DNA of 28,469 bases, taken from the NCBI GenBank assembly GCA_001768155.1, contig MENC01000202.1:1088-29556 (forward strand), given 5' to 3'. The notes beneath the pieces are model-generated. The model searched no databases and was not told the DNA's origin. It saw nothing but the letters and a program-made list of their open reading frames with translations. Positions 25,551 to 28,469 of this stretch are shown piece by piece. Made by a program: the position numbers and the translations under genes. Source of the stretch: Bacteroidetes bacterium GWA2_30_7. Lineage in GTDB: Bacteria; Bacteroidota; Bacteroidia; Bacteroidales; GWF2-33-38. Each line of letters starts with the position of its first letter. Positions within the stretch are counted from its first letter, which is position 1.

Positions 25551-25904
25551 TGACCATTTGCATATTTTAATTTCATTAAGTGGTATCATAATATTTTACT
25601 TTATTGCTTATTTGTAAAATGTCTGCTAACATTTCGCTAAACGAATAATTGCGTTTATTTTTTTTAAATGTAATTTAACTAAATCCTTTTTCTTTAAGAT
25701 GTTGTAAATGTAAAAAATATTTATGTTTTGCAATAAAATATTTCTATAAGATAATCAATTGAATTATAATCTAATGTGAACATATCACTGCCAAAATAAG
25801 CCAGACTTACAGGTTTAATGAAAATTCATAATTCTTTTTTATAATGTTCAGAGTCTAATTTCGTAATTTAATTTTCAAGAAATTACATTTTGTAAAATAT
25901 TTAA

Positions 25905-25912
25905 TTATTTTT
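25905..25912 (+). promoter_or_regulatory. Possible -7 box of the AOR-family gene
   Basis: TATTTTTG fits TAnnTTTG and ends 29 bases before the ATG at 25942. The closest upstream TTTG (25888-25891) is only 13 bases away, too near for the usual spacing. Confidence 0.4.
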
Positions 25913-25941
25913 GTTATCTAATCATATTAAAACTCAAATAT

Positions 25942-27822
25942 ATGGAATCACATTTAAGAACAATTACAATTGATGCTTCAACTTCATTTTATAAGTTTAA
26001 TAAGTTTCAGATTGGCGAGTTTTTCGGTCCTGTCGATTTAGGCTATCATTTAGCGGCAAAAAATAATAGTTTGAATATAGGAACCGGCATTTTTGGCGGC
26101 TCAATATTTCCTGGGTCTAATAGACTGGTATTTACAGGATTTTCGCCATGTTGGGGAGGTTTTTATATTTCTTCAATGGGTGGTGCTGGATTAGTTTTCG
26201 AAAATCTGGGAATTAATTTATTATCAATTACCGGAAAGGCAGGAAGTCCATCTATATTGTACTTAAATCGTACTCATGGCGAGGAAATAGAAGTTGGATT
26301 AATTCCAGTTGATATTAAAAATATTTGGAAGCAAGGACGAAAAGGTTTTTATGGAATGTTAGATTTTACACTCGAACAATTTTCATCAAAATATAAATCG
26401 ACTCCTCGAGTACTAGCAGTTGGTCCTTCGGCATTAAGTACCGATTTTGGTGCAATTGGCTCTGCACCAGTAAAAAATGGAAAAAATTCATTTGTTGATA
26501 CTTGGGCTGGAAGAGGCGGTTTTGGTTCAAAATTATTACAAGAACATGGCATTTGTGCAATAATTTATGGTGGTACAGAAATTCACGAAGATTTTAAAGA
26601 CCGAAAAGTAGCAGACCAATGGTTTGAACAAAAATTTAACAAAAAACTTGCAGCCGAAGACATTGAAGCAACAACAAAATATCGTTACGATTCGCACTTC
26701 AATACAGGCGGAACTCTTGGTGTAAATTATGCAACTTTAGGTGGTAAAATAATGGCCTTCAACTATAAATCAATTTTTATGGACGAAGAAAGCCGTTTAG
26801 ATATAAATGAGAAATTGATTAAAAATCATTATCTTAAACAATTTAACGAAGAAACGATTGAGAAAAAACAACAAGCCAATTGTGGAGAACCTTGTGGAGC
26901 GGTTTGTAAAAAAATGAATGGGGAATTTAAAAAAGACTACGAACCTTACCAGACAATGGGACCTCAATGTGGAATTTTCGACCAGAGAGCAGCCGAAAAG
27001 CTTAATCATCATGCAGATATGTATGGCTTTGATGCAATTTCGGCAGGTGGAGTTTTATCTTGGTTAATGGAATGTCTTGATGAAAAATTACTTACAAAAG
27101 AAGAGCTTGGCGTTACCGAATATCCGGTTTTTACACAAACTAATTTCAAAATTGTTGAGGACTCTATGCACAATGCAAATATTGGAATCGAATTACTTGA
27201 TGCAATTATCGAAAAGAAAGGAATATTGAATTTATTTAAAGGTCCAAGAAAATTAGCTCACGAACTTTCTCGCACAAAAAATCGTAGCATTATAAATAAA
27301 TTTGTTTACAACTCTTATGCACGAAACGGTTGGATGGTTCCTAACCAATATTGGGTTGCAGGAGCGCTTTCGCCAATGGCTATTATGGGAAAATATTATA
27401 TGAATTATTCTAACGATTATATTCCACCTCGTAAGCTTGGTCAGAAAAATGCCGACCGAATGCAAAAAGAATTTATTTTGGATAATTTAGGATTTTGCCG
27501 TTTCCACCGACAGTGGGCAGAAGAAATGCTTCCCGATATTGTAGAGTCTATTTATGGCGAAGGAATGAAAGAAAAACTTAATGCAAATATTAAAATGATT
27601 ACTGCACGTATAAACAGCCGAAACTCTTCGGTATTTTGGGAATCGGAACGAAATATTGAATATGTTTACACCTTTTTGAAACGCAAACAAGTGGTCGAAA
27701 AAAATGCTGATTCTGACCTTACAAAATGGATTGAATATTTCGAAAAAGATAAACAATCGGCAGCACTCGACTTTTGGTACGAAATTCATAAAGGTGCACA
27801 GGAAACGTTGAAGGATTTTTAA
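25942..27822 (+). CDS. Aldehyde:ferredoxin oxidoreductase family protein (tungsten-pterin type)
   Basis: AOR-family enzymes use a tungsten or molybdenum bis-pterin and a [4Fe-4S] cluster to oxidise aldehydes or related compounds, passing electrons to ferredoxin. In this 626-residue protein, GPSALSTDFGAIGS (161-174) and WAGRGGFGSKL (188-198) fit the N-terminal cofactor domain. Iron-sulfur ligands appear as Cys314, Cys318 and Cys322 (CGEPCGAVC) plus Cys519 in DNLGFC, which matches the family's DxxGLC pterin motif. DAISAGG (364-370) is the second pterin-side motif. The cysteine spacing is C-x3-C-x3-C rather than the usual C-x2-C-x3-C. No partner iron-sulfur subunit or cofactor gene is nearby, so substrate and electron partner are unknown. 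Confidence 0.9.
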   Translation: MESHLRTITIDASTSFYKFNKFQIGEFFGPVDLGYHLAAKNNSLNIGTGIFGGSIFPGSNRLVFTGFSPCWGGFYISSMGGAGLVFENLGINLLSITGKAGSPSILYLNRTHGEEIEVGLIPVDIKNIWKQGRKGFYGMLDFTLEQFSSKYKSTPRVLAVGPSALSTDFGAIGSAPVKNGKNSFVDTWAGRGGFGSKLLQEHGICAIIYGGTEIHEDFKDRKVADQWFEQKFNKKLAAEDIEATTKYRYDSHFNTGGTLGVNYATLGGKIMAFNYKSIFMDEESRLDINEKLIKNHYLKQFNEETIEKKQQANCGEPCGAVCKKMNGEFKKDYEPYQTMGPQCGIFDQRAAEKLNHHADMYGFDAISAGGVLSWLMECLDEKLLTKEELGVTEYPVFTQTNFKIVEDSMHNANIGIELLDAIIEKKGILNLFKGPRKLAHELSRTKNRSIINKFVYNSYARNGWMVPNQYWVAGALSPMAIMGKYYMNYSNDYIPPRKLGQKNADRMQKEFILDNLGFCRFHRQWAEEMLPDIVESIYGEGMKEKLNANIKMITARINSRNSSVFWESERNIEYVYTFLKRKQVVEKNADSDLTKWIEYFEKDKQSAALDFWYEIHKGAQETLKDF

Positions 27823-27881
27823 TAATGAAAATCTGTTTATTTTACAAAAAATAATTTCAAAACTAATTTAATTTCTTATTA

Positions 27882-28157
27882 ATGAAAATACATATTATCA
27901 TTTCATTAATTGTTTTGATAATAGCTGTTATTATATTTATCGTTATTCGATTTCGCAAAATTAATCTCAATAAAAATACCCAAAAGATTATTAATGTAAT
28001 TGGACTATGTTGTGGCATTATTTCCATATTTTTTTTTTTAACGTCATATTATATTTCTCCAAACAAAAATATCTCGCAACTTTACAAATTATCAATGCCT
28101 ACTCTGATTATTATTCTCTTTTTAATAAACTTGAAAAAACTTGAAAATAAAAAATAG
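27882..28157 (+). CDS. Small membrane protein (91 aa)
   Basis: Three hydrophobic helices are visible at about residues 4-24, 37-56 and 66-84, with basic connecting segments (RFRKINLNKNTQK) and a Lys-rich C-terminus (NLKKLENKK). There is no signal peptide cleavage site or recognised domain. It lies 59 bases after the AOR-family gene on the same strand and upstream of another small membrane protein. No function can be given. Confidence 0.65.
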   Translation: MKIHIIISLIVLIIAVIIFIVIRFRKINLNKNTQKIINVIGLCCGIISIFFFLTSYYISPNKNISQLYKLSMPTLIIILFLINLKKLENKK

Positions 28158-28212
28158 TATTGTTGTAAATACCAGATATTTCGTATAAAAAAAGCTGAAT
28201 TAATTTGCTTCG

Positions 28213-28469
28213 ATGAAAAAAAGAATTAAAATAATCGGATATATAATTTTTTTGCTTTCATGTATTTTATGGGGAATTTTATTTATTATACCGTGGTTAG
28301 GTTTTTCAAAAGTTCAAATCGCAGGGTATTCAACAATATTGATAATTGCAGGAGAAATAACTTTTTATTTAAGTATTTTTATACTGGGAAAAAGCTTTTG
28401 GGATAAGATAAAAAACAAACTAAGGTTTTGGAAATCAAAATCTAAAGAAACAAATTTATCCGAGCAAGA
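28213..28469 (+). CDS. Transporter-suffix-domain protein (truncated by window end)
   Basis: The ATG at 28213 opens 85 codons that run off the window. Two membrane helices are visible: about 8-27 (IGYIIFLLSCILWGILFIIP) and 40-60. The sequence IPWLGFSKVQIAGYS, followed by IIAGEITFYLSIFILGKSFW, matches what I recall as the stand-alone 'transporter suffix domain' small membrane protein, often found by itself or at the end of transporters. The C-terminus after the helices is basic (WDKIKNKLRFWKSKSK). It could be coupled to the preceding small membrane gene (56-base gap). Confidence 0.6.
   Translation, partial: MKKRIKIIGYIIFLLSCILWGILFIIPWLGFSKVQIAGYSTILIIAGEITFYLSIFILGKSFWDKIKNKLRFWKSKSKETNLSEQ

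Larger units (their letters stand above)
25299..25941. other. 643-base gene-free region
   Basis: The gap separates divergent ribD and the AOR-family gene. It holds a TCGTTT/AAACGA hairpin near 25362-25380, a degenerate inverted repeat at about 25440-25550, and a possible -7 box for the AOR gene. Otherwise it is low-complexity AT-rich sequence with no open frame of note and no tRNA or recognisable riboswitch. Confidence 0.6.

Noticed and set aside
25299..25941. FMN riboswitch upstream of ribD or a molybdenum-cofactor-type RNA upstream of the AOR gene
   Set aside because: I looked for conserved FMN element blocks on the minus strand and for structured GC-rich stems on the plus strand; none are present in this AT-rich gap.

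Overview
The window looks like part of a chromosome from an uncultured or lightly studied Bacteroidota species, most likely Bacteroidales-like. It is very AT-rich. It carries two secreted proteins with type IX secretion (T9SS) C-terminal sorting domains, one of them with SprB-type repeats, and a TamL-type Omp85 lipoprotein. Several promoters fit the Bacteroidota pattern TTTG / TAnnTTTG, ribosome binding sites are not purine-rich, and a SiaB/SiaC pair of the Bacteroidota type is present. I see no tRNA, rRNA, CRISPR array, transposase or prophage.

Layout. Positions 1-3063, minus strand: the start of a transketolase N-terminal subunit, a secreted DUF6973-like protein, a secreted protein of unknown function and a TrmH/SpoU RNA methyltransferase. 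Positions 3183-6708, plus strand: tamL and a T9SS cargo protein. A convergent gap with a terminator and two perfect hairpins follows. A 2-hydroxyacid dehydrogenase (minus) is divergent from a CtpA-type S41 protease (plus). Next come a large SprB-repeat T9SS cargo, a two-gene set (lipoprotein plus small exported protein), and a 1027-residue ABCG-like transporter fused to TerB-like and FHA-like N-terminal regions. SiaC and SiaB (minus) face that transporter, followed by a small lipoprotein. A glycosyltransferase/methyltransferase pair and a lipoprotein (plus) are followed by a tightly packed minus-strand run: ribD, a polysaccharide deacetylase, a GNAT acyltransferase and a YdcF/DUF218 protein. 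A 640-base gene-free stretch leads to an aldehyde:ferredoxin oxidoreductase family protein, a small membrane protein and a truncated transporter-suffix-domain protein at the right edge.

The genes are mainly housekeeping and cell-envelope functions: outer-membrane assembly, protease quality control, sugar and lipid modification, and T9SS export. The signals I find most worth following are: a mobile palindromic sequence (reverse strand reads GTCATTGCGAGGAACGAAGC) that sits in frame inside the GNAT gene and again just upstream of the next gene; the TerB/FHA-like/ABCG fusion opposite a SiaBC phospho-switch pair that lacks its usual phosphatase and cyclase; and an AOR-family enzyme whose iron-sulfur motif has unusual cysteine spacing.
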